DNA of 60,075 bases, from the NCBI GenBank assembly GCA_002179805.1, contig NAVB01000953.1, positions 1-60,075 on the forward strand, in the 5' to 3' direction. Below are positions 26,101 through 37,126 of this stretch, one piece after another. The notes below the pieces were generated by a model. That model ran no database searches and had not been told where the DNA came from. It saw nothing but the letters and a program-made list of their open reading frames with translations. Numbering within the stretch: the first letter of the stretch is position 1; each line of letters starts with the position of its first letter. This stretch comes from Acanthamoeba lenticulata (taxonomy: Eukaryota; Discosea; Longamoebia; Acanthamoebidae). The position numbers were made by a program, and so were the translations under genes.

Positions 26101-27340
26101 GTTCGCGTCACCTCGAGCGCTTGGTCCCAGTAGGCCGCGAGCCGGATGGGCTCGGCGGGCAGCTTGCCCTCGGAGGCGAGGCCAGGATTGAGGGCGGCGA
26201 TCGCCGAGTCGTTCCACAGCTGCACCTCGCCCAGGTAGATGCGCGCCAGCGTTTGGCCGTCCAACACCTTTTACGACCAGGACAGGTTCATTTCGTTTGC
26301 GGTTTGTTGTGATTAGTGTTGTGTGGTGTGGGAAATAAAACACCCAAAAACGGGCTGCCAATAAGCGAAAGCGGGGAGACAAAAGCGGAGGTAAAGCGCA
26401 CCAGTGGCGGATCGTCGGCGAGGCGCGTGGGCAAGTTGTAGCCGGCGACCATGGCCGAGCCCAGGAAGGGCATTTGCGTGATGTTCTTCCCGGCAAAGGC
26501 ACTTGCGACGGAAGCCGTGACATTGGGTGTCAATACTGTCCCAAAGACGGTGAATACGACACCACCACCTGGGTATTTTGGGAGATCCCAAAGAGAAAGT
26601 CAAGTGCGTGGGCAGTAGTCAGCCACCAATAAAAGCCGGGCGATCATTAGCGTTAATTTCAGCCAATGGGGAGAAATCGCGGGGATTACAGTATTAGCAT
26701 TAAGATGGCAATTCTCCTAACGGCAGGTCGAGGTGGTGGGAAGAGGTGGTGGAGACGTGTGTCGATGCGTAGTGAAAGTGGGAAGAGGAGGAGACATCAT
26801 GCGCACCGGTCATGCGCGACAGGCCGGAACGTCCCGTGTCTGTGATGAAGAGGATTTCAACGCTGTCCTTGTAGGCCTTGTAGGTGTTGACGTAGTCGCC
26901 CCACAAGGCCGTTTGCGTAACGTCCCCGGAACCCCACACGGAGACAGCTTCGGCTCCTGCGCGCGGAACACGAGCGGAGCGACGAGACGTGCGTGTGAGC
27001 GAAAGAAAGCAAAAAGCGAAGCGTGATCTGGGCGGCCGGCAAGGAAGGCACATGTAATAGCCAAATACACTCTCCCTTGGTTGAAGTTGTCTGACTCTTG
27101 CCCTTCCTTTTCTCCTTCAAGGAGGTGTGCTCTCACCAAGAAGGTGGAGACAACAAAGGTTGGAGGAAGGAGGAAGGAAGGAAGGCAGGAAGGACTCACT
27201 TCGTCTTCGAGGCGCAGCTAAGAGAAGAAGGGAAAGGGAAGTGGGGGAGAGAGAGGAGGTGACGTTGTACCAAAGAAGAGCGCTCCGGAGGATGCGAGGA
27301 TAAGGCCCACCGCCACGAAGATGACAAGCTTGCCGGCCAT
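20180..27340 (-). CDS. Receptor kinase: twin PstS-like ectodomains, EGF, TM, kinase, cyclase-like, kinase
   Basis: Reads from ATG 27340 (signal peptide [19 protein letters not shown]) to TGA 20180-20182 in about 20 exons. Two phosphate-binding-protein-like units follow each other: one around 27000-25780 ([43 protein letters not shown]) and one around 25780-24000 ([28 protein letters not shown]). Then an EGF-like module ([26 protein letters not shown]) and a membrane span (about 23400-23530). Inside: kinase 1 ([33 protein letters not shown]), a class III cyclase-like domain ([36 protein letters not shown]) and kinase 2 ([33 protein letters not shown]). Both kinases keep the catalytic residues and look like TKL kinases; the cyclase has altered active-site positions. 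It may sense an external anion or metabolite; the ligand is unknown. Confidence 0.9.
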
Positions 27341-27733
27341 CCTTGTGCCGAGAGAAGTTGGTGCGTGTGTCTGCGTTTCGGGGCTGGGAAAGACAAAAAC
27401 ACTTGTTTGTCGTACGAGCACAACGCGCCGCCCGATGTTCTCGATGTGGTGGAAGTTGTAAGACTTCTTGGGCCGGCCAGGCCGACGGTTTGCTGGTTGT
27501 TTGCGGGTCCCAGCGAAGAGTGCCCCACAATTAAGTGTCTGGAATGTCATACTCATCCGCGACTCCACCAATCAGAGAATGCAGGGAAGAAGCAATCTCG
27601 TTGCCTCTACCGAGCTGCCGCGTTGCATGCCAGGAACCAATAGCACTTCTCTTTCCCATGAAATATCTCTGGATTCACAGTCAGCACAGCAAGAAAGTCG
27701 GCGTTACTCGGCCAAGAGGCGCAGGGGCGACGA
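27341..27733. promoter_or_regulatory. Upstream region of the receptor kinase and 3' end of the DUF1445 gene
   Basis: No gene seen. CCAAT pentamers at about 27569 (CCACCAATCAG) and 27638 (GGAACCAATAGC) lie 230-300 bases upstream of the receptor-kinase ATG, in inverted orientation relative to that gene. Whether they are functional cannot be judged. Confidence 0.4.
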
Positions 27734-29045
27734 TCAGTGGGCGATGGCGACGGCCTCCGAGTCACGCACGTCAGTCACGAACTGCGCACGGATACAAAGA
27801 GAGAAGAGCAGCGCGAGTACAACCACCCGGTGGTGAACCAGCCAGAACGCACCATGTAAGAACAAAAAAGTGAGCACAGAGCTCTCCTGAACGACCAGTC
27901 GCGTGACTCGCGTACCATACAGCCGGGCGCGTGCGTGATGACCACGTCGGGCTCTGTTGGTAACCACCCCGTGTTGTTGCTCGCAACGTTAATGCTGTGC
28001 AAACGCGCAGACGCCAATCACGTTCACGTTGTTGTTGGTTGCCAGCAACGTACTGGCAGAGAGGGCGGCCAAGGCCGAGGTGACGCCACAGGCCCAGAAA
28101 ACGGGGACCTCGCCTTCGTGGATCGTGACGGCGTCTCCAAAGTCGACTTTGTTGATGTCGGCGATACCGATGGCCGCTGGGTCACCGACGTGGACCGGCC
28201 GGCCGTGCGCCAGCGCGATGTTGCCTGCGCCGCATAACAGATGGGTGGGTGGTCAACGCCAACGCCAACGCCAACTCCAACGCCAACGCCAACGTCGTTG
28301 ATGGACTGATTGCCACCGCGTGACGCACCGGTGACTTCGATGGCCTTCTCGACCTTGGCGGCAGGGACCGGCCGCATGCTGACCACCATCGGGCAGCTGA
28401 ACGGGCCGACGGGCGTGCACTGGATGTTGGTGGTGTACATGGAGACGTTCTTGCCCTCGGTGATGTTGCGCACCTCGATCCCGGCCTCCTGCAGGGCGCG
28501 CTCGAAGCCGAAGCTGCAGCCCAGAAAGAAGCTCACGAGGTCGTCACGCCACAGGGCCCGAACGTCGACCACCTGCTCCACAAACGCGCCGTCCTTGAAC
28601 ACGCGGTAGCTGGGCAGGTCGGTGCGCACGTCGCTGCCCCGCGCCAGGCCCTTGATCTCCGTCTCCCCTGCGCGCCCGCACAAAAGGGTTTTTAATGGTG
28701 ATTTTCATACATTATTTATAATTATAATTTATTCTAGAATAAGTAAGAAAAATGAATTGTAAAATGATGCGCACCAGCAGGAACGACAGCAAGGAGTGGG
28801 CAGGGCCCGGGGTTCTTGTGGCAGAAGGCCTCAAAGTCTGCCGCGTACTTGGCCGGCAGGATGACCATGCTGGCGGAACACAGAGGAAGGATTAATCATC
28901 CTTTAATAACAAGCTTATGAATTGCGGGAAAGGCGCACTTGGCTTGCTGGAAGCCTAGGCACAGGCCCGAGGTCGGGCGCGTCCACTCGCCCGTCCTGAT
29001 GCGCTCCCGCACCTCGCGTGGCGTCAGGCCTGCCAATGACTCCAT
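27734..29045 (-). CDS. DUF1445/UPF0317 family enzyme, D-glutamate cyclase-like
   Basis: Minus strand, ATG 29045 to TGA 27734-27736, five exons by my reading. The sequence follows the UPF0317/DUF1445 family: [46 protein letters not shown], then [70 protein letters not shown] and [13 protein letters not shown], the last two segments joined across introns. Members are annotated as putative hydro-lyases, and the vertebrate mitochondrial member (DGLUCY) converts D-glutamate to 5-oxo-D-proline. That activity here is inferred from family only. No organelle signal is obvious. The N terminus starts close to the family's conserved block, so the start choice is reasonable. A second exon-3/4 junction needed an unusual donor (GTTGCT). 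Confidence 0.88.
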
Positions 29046-29252
29046 ATCTAGACAAAAACTAAAATAAGAAAAAAGTAAGAGAAAATGCCAAGCTTTACAA
29101 CTAACGGCCGCGCACAGGTTTGGCATTATCATGGACACGCTGTACCACGAGGAAGAAGCAGAGGTGCAACTTCAGCCACCCCTTTCGCAACTGAGCCTAA
29201 TGCCTTGCAGGTCCTTGTCGCGTTCTCGTCCTCTGGAGGTTCTCTGGTTGTT

Positions 29253-29371
29253 GGATACGGCCATACTGCGCAGAAAGCACCGCTTCCCATCCGAACAGCG
29301 AAGTCAAGCTGCGCCAGGCGGTGTTAGTACTGGGGTGGGCGACCACCCGGGAATCCACCGCGTCGTATCCT
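29253..29371 (+). rRNA. 5S ribosomal RNA
   Basis: The sequence begins GGATACGGCCATACTGCG and ends GTCGTATCC, the two ends pairing to form helix I. Characteristic eukaryotic 5S blocks are present: CACCGCTTCCCATCCGAACA, AAGTCAAGCTGCGCC (box A region) and GGTGTTAGTACTGGGGTGG (box C region). Length about 119 nt is standard. It is transcribed by RNA polymerase III from internal promoters and is followed directly by a T-run. It appears as a single copy, not a tandem array, sitting upstream of the DUF1445 gene on the opposite strand. Confidence 0.97.
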
Positions 29372-29376
29372 TTTTT
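29371..29376 (+). terminator. Pol III terminator of the 5S gene
   Basis: Six T residues immediately after the 5S 3' end, followed by GTTT. Runs of four or more T are the standard RNA polymerase III stop signal. Confidence 0.85.
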
Positions 29377-29482
29377 GTTTCTTCTCACCTTCTTCTTCAT
29401 TCTTCATGTTTACCTTCCTTTCCATATTCCTTTATTAATCCTTAACAATACAACCTCTTCGCCTCCGGCAGGGGCTATTCTG

Positions 29483-30083
29483 TCACGCTTGGACATATTG
29501 GTAGAGCTCCTGGGCGAAATGCTGGCAGTTCCTGTCAATCAGGTGGTAGCGTTCTAGGTTGCTGCTCGATGCCTTGTTGATGAGGTCGTTCAGCGTGACG
29601 TTCCCACCCCATCTCGTCGGGACGATGGACTTGAGCACTTCGCCTCGCAGCCACTTGTCCCCGCCGCCATTCAAACCTTTCTTGTCCCCGCGCACCCGAA
29701 TGTTGCGCTTGGAATGCTTGTCCATGTTAACGACGTCAAGATCACGTAGTGGTGGTGGAGGGCCTGCTTGGTGATCAGCAAGCCACGAGCGAGAAAGGTG
29801 GCTGCCGCGTCTGCTACCTCTCCGACGGCATCGTCGCCAGTGATGTGGCAGTATATGACCTCCAGCAAGACCACTCGTTCGTTCCTGAGTTGGCTGGAGT
29901 CGGGTATGAGATTGTAGACTGGGGCAGAGTGGGTTTGGCTTGCAATGACGGTTTCTTCGGCTACGATGCGGCCAGCTCCAACGGCTGTCAGAGCGATGCT
30001 CGCACCGCCAGTGAAGGGGCCAGTCCGATTCCAAGCATCATCATTCCAGTGGACGCCACATTTCGGGACTCTGAGTTGCCCAT
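29483..30083 (-). pseudogene. LRAT-like (permuted NlpC/P60) protein, frame broken twice
   Basis: Natural-looking protein sequence changes frame twice. A possible start at 30083 gives MGNSESRNVASTG (a myristoylation-like N terminus). The next frame carries FTGGASIALTAVGAGRIVA, then EVIYCHITGDDAVGEVADAA and ITKQALHHHYVIL. The last frame carries VVNMDKHSKRNIRVRGDKKG, VLKSIVPTRWGG and YHLIDRNCQHFAQELYQYV, ending at TGA 29483-29485. An early His on a strand (HHHYVIL) followed by NCQHF with its Cys is the layout of LRAT-like thiol hydrolases or acyltransferases. Both shifts go the same way (consistent with one base missing each time), and no intron with good signals explains them. It is either a decaying gene, a sequencing artefact or unusual short introns. 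Product name is tentative. Confidence 0.5.
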
Positions 30084-30149
30084 TGCTGGTTGAGGATTCG
30101 GGTGGTGGGGCAGGCTTGCTTTGAAAGAGCAAAAATGTTTGTTTAATTC

Positions 30150-32470
30150 TTATTTGAGCTGGGCGTGGCCCTTGGCCTTGATGTGCTGGAAGAGCTTGTT
30201 GCGGGACACGAAGCCCTCGCCGCACACACCACAGTGCACCTCGCCATCGTCGTCCTCGTCCTCTTCCTTCCGTCGGCTCGCGGCCGACTTGGCGGCCGGC
30301 GCACCGCGGGCTGCCTTGCCGCCTCGGGCCTTGGCGCCGCCTCGTCCTCGACCTCGTCGTGCCGTCTCGTTGTCGTCATCGTCATCATCGTCCTCATCGC
30401 GTACGGCCGCCTTCTTGTTGTGGTTGGTGGCCGTCGCCGCCTTGGCGCCAGGCTTCTTGCTCGCCGCGCCAGGAGCAGCAGCCGTCGCCTTCGTCGACGT
30501 CGCTGTCGTTTTGCCATCAGCGTCATCATCGTCGTCGGCGAGAGCAGCCTTCTTGTTGCCCTTCTTGTTCGCGCGCCGTCCGCCCTTCTTGCCACGGGCC
30601 GCAGCCGCCGTCAAGACCTGCTCGCGCTCCTGCCGCCGCTCCTTTCGGCTTCGTCGCCCTCGGCTCAACGAGTCCAAGTCTTCCACCTCTTCTTCATCCT
30701 CGTCGCTTTTCTTCACTGCCGCGACTTCCTCCTCTTCGGCTTCTTCATCTTCCTCTTGTCGCTTCTTGTTCTTGTTCTTATTCTTTTTCCCGCCGCCGTT
30801 GGCCGCTGCCTGCTGCTTTGCACGCTGCTGCTGCTGCTGTTGCTGTTGCTTGTTTTTCCGGCCCTTTGGCTGCGGCTTCTCGTCCTCTTCCTCCTCTTCG
30901 TCTTCTTCGCCCTCGACCAGCAGATCAAATCGGGACGCCGATGGCACCACCACTTCCTCTTCTTCTTCTTCTTCATCGTCCTCTTCCTCAACTTCTTCGT
31001 CACCTTCACCGGTCGCTTCGGCAGTTTCCTCCGCTTCGCCATCTGCTGCACCTTCTTCGGCTTCCTCCGCTTCCTCCGCTTCTCCTCCTTCTTCCTCTTC
31101 TCCTGGCTCGACGCCGTTTTCGTCGTCCTCGACGGACACTTCCTCGCCGTCTTCTCCCTCTTCTCCGACTTCTTCTCCCTCTTCTTCTCCTCCGTCTTCC
31201 TCGCCCACAGCAGCCAGATCCTCCTCGACGAGCTGGTCGGCAAAGGCCTGCACGTTCTGGAGGTGCTTCTTCGACTTCTCGTGGTTCTGCCAGGCCTTGT
31301 CCGACTTGAAGTTCTGATCACGAGGGTGATGGTGATGACGATCATGTTTGATTGCCATTTTTCACGATCAGTTACCGCACGACGACGAGTTCTATATACA
31401 CGGCGAGGGAAGGAGATGGAGTGCGCACCTTGTTGCAGTAGGCGCAGAAGATGTACTGGTCGGTCTCGTCTTCGTCATCCTCGCGACCACCTTCAAACTC
31501 GCGGAGGGTCTCCTCGAGCATGGCCTGATCGTCGTCGCCTTGGTTGGCGGCCTCCTCCTGCTCCTGGGCGGCGAGCTGCGCTTGGAGGCGCTTCATGCGC
31601 TCCTGCTTCTCGCGCTCTTGCTCGCGCTTGCGCTCGGCCGCGCGCTCTACCTCTTCTTGCTTGCGCCGGGCGACCTCCTTCATGCGCTCGGCAACGCGCT
31701 TGTCGCGCTTCTTGACATAGTCCACCAGATGCTTCACGTTGTCGTTGAACGCTCGCTTGGACTTGTCGCGCTCCTTTTTGTTCTCCTTTTCCATCGCTCG
31801 CTTCATCCTCCTGCCAAATTAAATGTAATTTTAATAAAGATTTATAAAATTGTTAAATTGAATGCGCTTGCGATTGAGCGTAGTTAGGGGAGAAGTACCG
31901 GCCATCGGCCTGGGTCGTGTTGTAGCGATCGCACCAGGCGAAGGTCTTGCGCGTGAAGAAGGCCTCCCAGTAGGAGTAGAATCGGTGGACGTCGGCCCAC
32001 TCTGACTTGGAGTTGCCGAACGAGGGAGCCTTCTCGCTCTTCTTGGGACCCTCGCGAGATCCATAAAGATCCTCCTCTTCATCTAAAGTGGCGAAGAGCT
32101 TCGCGTAAACCGCGTAAAAGCCATCCTCATCGTCTCCAAAACCGCGATAGCAGCTCGAGTTGAAGTACGGCCAGATGTTCACGCCCTCATGGTGCACTTC
32201 TCCATCTTCTGCAGTACCATCGCCTCCGCGCAGGATGGATTCGCGATGCGAATCATACCATGAACGCTCCTGAGGATCGTTGAGCACAGTATAAGCGGCC
32301 TGAATCTCTTGGAATCGTGCGTGCGCCTCCTCGGGCTGATGCATGTTCTTGTCCGGATGCCATTTGAGCGCCTGCTTGCGGTAGGCCGTCTTCAGCTCGT
32401 CCGCCGTGGCCGTCCGCTCCACCCCAAGCACCTCGTAGTGGCACTTCATCGCTGGTTTTTGAGCTGCCAT
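30150..32470 (-). CDS. DNAJC21: DNAJC21/Jjj1-type J-domain zinc-finger protein
   Basis: Minus strand, three exons, ATG 32470 to TAA 30150-30152. The N-terminal J domain (CHYEVLGVERTATADELKTA, ALKWHPDKN) keeps the HPD motif that stimulates Hsp70 ATPase. It is followed by the family block WPYFNSSCYRGFGDDEDGFY and the junction region SYWEAFFTRKTFAWCDRY. Then comes a charged coiled region (RRMKRAMEKENKKERDKS, VDYVKKRDKRVAERM). The first zinc finger, QYIFCAYCNK then NHEKSKKH, is split by an intron. A long acidic and Lys-rich segment leads to a final C2H2 finger (VHCGVCGEGFVSRNKLFQHI). This is the arrangement of yeast Jjj1 and human DNAJC21, which recycle 60S maturation factors in the cytosol. The acidic part is longer and more repetitive than usual. 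Confidence 0.93.
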
Positions 32471-32676
32471 CCCTGCACGCTCTTGCCGCCCTCTTCACCT
32501 CTTCGTCTCTACTCTGAATTGGGCCCTGAGATTCTTCTCCAATCTCACCACTACTTTGCAGCAGAAGAAAGTCTCAGGAAAATGAAAAGTTAGACGAAAA
32601 TTCGAAAAATGGAATTGTCAGGTTTTTATATTATTGAATAATTAAAAAAGAAACCCCCATTTAATCGTCTGGCGGC
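32471..32676. promoter_or_regulatory. Divergent promoter region, DNAJC21 (-) and VPS41 (+)
   Basis: 206 bases between start codons. The half nearer VPS41 is AT-rich (TTTTTATATTATTGAATAATT around 32623-32643). Such a short gap suggests a shared bidirectional promoter. Confidence 0.5.
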
Positions 32677-35600
32677 ATGAAGCAGGGCGCGCGGCCAGGC
32701 GAGGACAAGGAAGAGGTTTACGAGGAGGGGGAGGAGGAAGATGAGGAGGGGGAGGAAGAGGATGAAGAGCCCAAGCTGAAGTACCAACGATTGGGTTTTA
32801 GCGTGCTCGACATTTTAAAGGATGATTCTGCCACTTGCATGCACGTGCATGACAAATTCCTGGTGCGCCTCACTACCACCGTAGTGATCGCTCATGCCGT
32901 TAATTAACCTCGTTTGCAAATTTGCTGTGGTGCTTCCAAATGTGTGAACGATTTATTTGCTAGACCTTGGGCACACGGACGGGCATGGTCTACTTGCTCG
33001 ATTTCACTGGCAACCAGATCAAGAAGTACTCCAGCCACACGGCAGCTATCAACGAGATCTCTATCGACGAGACTGGCGAGTACCTCGCCTCCTGTTCCGA
33101 CGATGGTGCGTCCACACATCTGCTTTTGCCTCTCGGTGTAGACTTGTCGGGGCTGCTCACGCCACGCGTTGCTATCGTCATCATCATAAGGGCGCGTGGT
33201 GATCCATGGCCTCTACACGAACGAAACGGTGGAGTTTGCCTACCGGTCGCCCATCCTGAGCGTGGCGCTCGACCCCAACTACGCGCGCTCCAAGAAGCGC
33301 TCCTTTGCCTGCGGCGGCCGAGCCGGCAGCCTCGTCCTCAACGTCAAAGGTGTGTTCCGCAGCTCCGAGCTTACGCCCACGATCACGATGGTCGTTGCTT
33401 GCGACTCACCCGTGCTGAGTTGTGCGTTAGGCTTCTTCCGATCGTCGAACAACGTGATCCACGCGGGCGAGGGCCCCATCTATGCCATCGCGTGGTGTGG
33501 CTCCCTCATCGCCTGGGCCAACGACATCGGTAACGACTCCTCCTTGCGGCACACGCGCATGTAGCTGGCGTCAACGAATAGTAATATGTGAATAATGTGA
33601 TGAAATGCAATGCAGGCGTGAAGATCTATGATGTCAACACCGAGCAGCGGATCACCTTCATCGACCGACCAAAGGGCAGTCCCAAGGCCGACCTCTACCG
33701 ATGCAGCCTCTGCTGGGAGGACCCCCACACGCTCCTCATCGGCTGGGCCGACATGGTCAAGATCGCCATCATCAAGGTCCTCCCGCTTCTTTTTTTAATT
33801 TTATTTTCATTTATTTATCATTATTCAAAAAGATTGACTCCTTGTGGCGTGTTGCTCGATGGATGTAATCAGGAGCGGGTGGAGCACACGCTGCCCACGG
33901 CCGCGCCCACGCGTTATGTCGAGATTGCCGAAGAGTGCGTCACCGCTCTCGGCTGTTGCCAATCGCCCAACACTGCGCAGTTTGTGTGCAGCTTTGTGTG
34001 ACTCACAGCGGACGCCACCAGATTCCAGACAACGGACTTCTTCGTGTGCGGCATCGCGCCGTTCGGGGAGTACCTGTGCCTGTTGGCCTACATTGAGGAG
34101 GACGAGAACGGGCGCAAGGTGCCTCAGCCACCCGAGCTCCGAATCATCACCCGACACAACGACGAAGTCTCCTCCGATGCCCTCACGTACGTTCTCTTTC
34201 TCTGCCTTCTTCTTCTTCTTCAGTATACTGGCCTCGCGCCTCATGAATACTCATGAGTCGCGCTCGTGCAGGATTCACGGATACGAGTCGTACAAGGCCA
34301 CGTCGTATCGCTTCGACCACCTGGCCAGCGAGTCGCTCTTTTACATCGTCTCGCCCAAGGACATCGTCCTCGTACGTCATGATTTTCAAACTATTTTTCT
34401 TTTTGGTCTATAAATAAATAATCTATAAATAAATAATTTATATGCGACAAAACTCATCATACGTGGACCTCTGCGTTGCAGGCCAAGCCGAGGGACTTGG
34501 ACGATCACATCTCGTGGCTTACCGATCCCTACCGCGCGCGTTATGAGGAGGCCCTCCAAGCGGCCGAGGCCAACGAGTCACAGCTGCAGCGACATCGGCT
34601 CATCGACATCGGTTCGCGCCTCTCTTCCCCCCCATTTCTCTTGATCCTTTTATTTTGTATTTGTTTGTACGAGGAACTATTTTTCTTCTGACTTTCTCGG
34701 ATCGTACGCCAGGCGAGAAATATCTGAATCATCTGCTGGAAAAGGACGAGGTGACCAAGGCGGCGGCCCTCATGCCCAAGATTCTCAAGCGCGACGGCGC
34801 CCTATGGGAAAAGTGGCTCTTCGAGTTTGCCCGTCGCCGCCAGCTCAAGGCACTTTCCCTCGCCATGATGATGGTGATGATGAGGGTGATCATGACAATG
34901 GAGCCTTGTCTGGTTTATAGGAAATCGGGCCGTACATCCCGATCGCCAACCCACAGCTCAAGGACTACGTGTACGAGATGGTCCTCAACGACTACCTGCG
35001 GCGCGACCCGGCGGGCTTCTACACGCTGATCGTCGAGTGGCCGCCGACCATCTACAACATCCACAACCTCATCACCACCGTCCAGGAGTGCGTCAAGGAA
35101 ACCACCGACATCCAGCTCATGGACGCCCTCGCCACCCTGTACTCCTCCTCATCCTTTAATTGTTCTTCTGTTTATTTATTTATTTTTATACGTTTATTAA
35201 AATATTTTTTAAAATATATTTAATATTTGCTGATATGGCGTGGGGGGACAGGTACACATACGACAAGCAGTTTGACAAGACCCTCCATATTTATTTGCGC
35301 CTCAAGCGTCCCCACGCCTTTGACCTCATCGGTTACATTTCTCTCTCTCTCTCTCCTCCTTGAGCTCCCTTGTCGTGCTCGTTGATGTCGACGAGGGTAT
35401 TGATGTTGGTGGTGGTGGTGATGGTGTCGCGGCAGGCAAGTACAACTTGTTCCACGCGATCCAGGACAAGGTGCTGCTCCTCATCGAGTGCGACCAGGAC
35501 CGCGCCATCAAGCTTTTCGTCGACAACGTCGACAAAATCCCGGTACCGCCTCCTCCCACCGAGGCCGCGCGTCACGTCGCTCATCCTCTGGTCCTTCTTC

Positions 35601-37013
35601 GCGGGGTCGCGGCACAGGTCAAGACGGTGGTGCAGCAGCTGAACGATACGCCGCGCATCCAGCACGCCTACCTCCATGCCCTCTTCCTCAAGGGTGCGCT
35701 TTCCACAAAACCGAGTTGATGATTTGTTCCTCAAAAAAAAAAAAAAATGAAATACTAATCAATTTATCTGTGGAAACAAATAATGAAAAAATAAATACAC
35801 ACGCACAGATCCGCACCTGGGAGAGGAGTACACGCTGCTGCAGCTGCGGCTCTACGCCGAGTACGACTACAAGCAGCTCAAGCCGTTCCTCATCCAGACC
35901 ATCTACCCGCTCGAGAAGGCCTACAAGATCGTCGAGGAGCGCAAGGTCCTTGTCGTCGTCGTCTTCGTCGTGTGGCACGACTGCGCGTGCGTGTAGCTCG
36001 AGGAGGCTGACGTTGTGCTCGTGCTCGTGATCGTGCTCGTGAATGTGCAGCTGTACCCGGAGATGGTGTACATCCTGGGCCGGATGGGTAACGCCAAGGA
36101 CGCGCTGGACTTGATCATCCAGAAGATCGGCGACGTCAAGCAGGCCATCGAGTTTGTCCAGGAGCAGCGCGACGAGGAGCTCTGGGGCGACCTCATCACC
36201 CAGTCCATGCGCAACCCCAAGGTCCTCCCACCTACACCTAAGGTGTTAAGGTGGCTGCTGACGTCCTATGCTGACGTCATGCCGCACACAACGCAACGCG
36301 AACGCAGTTTGTGTCGGGCCTGTTGGAGCACATCGGGGCCTTTGAGGCGGTGAACCCGCTGGACCTCATCCGGCGCATCCCCAACGGGATGGCCATCGAG
36401 GGCCTCCGCGACCGGCTGGTCAAGATCATCTCCGACTACAACCTGCAGATGTCGCTGCGCGAAGGCTGCAACACGATCCTCAAGGCCGATTGCGTGCACC
36501 TCATGGACCGCCTCTACACGGGCCAGCGCCGCGCCGTGTCGGTGTCGCCGGACATGCACTGCGCGCTGTGCTCTGGCGTCATCATCCCGACCAACATCAA
36601 GGAGGCCGGCGACGTCGTCACCTTCTTCTGCAACCACGGCTACCACACGCGCTGCCTCAAGCTCGCCATCCACAAGGCCCGCGGCGGCGGCGGCGCCATC
36701 AGCGATCAGGCTAGCGCCGACGCGCGACTCGAAGGTTCGCCCGCCCGCGCGTGTGTGTGCCGTGCGTGTGTGTCATGCGTGTTGTTGACGACCGCACACA
36801 CGCGCGCGTGTGTGTTTTGTGACGGGGGCAGAGAGTTTGGCGTTTGGGAGCATGCGGGCGGCGGAGCGCGAGATGCTCAACGAGGAGAACCTGGCGGCGC
36901 TGCGCGGTGGGCGGCTCGTGTGCATCATCTGCCACCACGACAACAAGGAGCAGCAGCGCAAGCAGCTCCAGCAGCAGGCCAGGCAGCAAGCCCCCAAGGA
37001 CGATTGGGTCTGA
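32677..37013 (+). CDS. VPS41: VPS41, HOPS complex subunit
   Basis: Starts ATG 32677, about 18 exons, TGA 37011-37013. After an acidic N terminus (EEGEEEDEEGEEEDEEPKLK) comes a WD40/beta-propeller region (KYQRLGFSVLDILKDD, GNQIKKYSSHTAAINEISID, VKIYDVNTEQRITFIDRP). The middle is a clathrin-heavy-chain-type helical repeat (KAAALMPKILKRDGALWEKW, DLIIQKIGDVKQAIEFVQEQ, LWGDLITQS). The C terminus is a RING-H2-like finger (CALCSGVII, FFCNHGYHTRCLK, CIICHH). This is the full Vps41 layout. Vps41 is the effector subunit of HOPS, which tethers late endosomes and lysosomes through Rab7 and SNAREs. In a phagocytic amoeba it would serve phagosome maturation. The exons are short and the donors nearly all GTRCG. 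Confidence 0.93.
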
Positions 37014-37126
37014 GCGTTGAGCAAATGAAAAAATTAACAAATAAATACAATAAAAATTGGCCCAATCGGAGCAATCTTGCGGTTCCGTTTCATTTTTTCT
37101 TTTTCTTTCCCGACCCGCAAAGCGTG

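Noticed and set aside
30165..31715. A 516-codon + strand frame, hydrophobic and Leu/Ser-rich
   Set aside because: It is the complement of the acidic, Lys-rich DNAJC21 segment; the Glu and Lys codons read backwards give Leu, Phe and Ser. The minus-strand protein has clear J-domain and zinc-finger neighbours.
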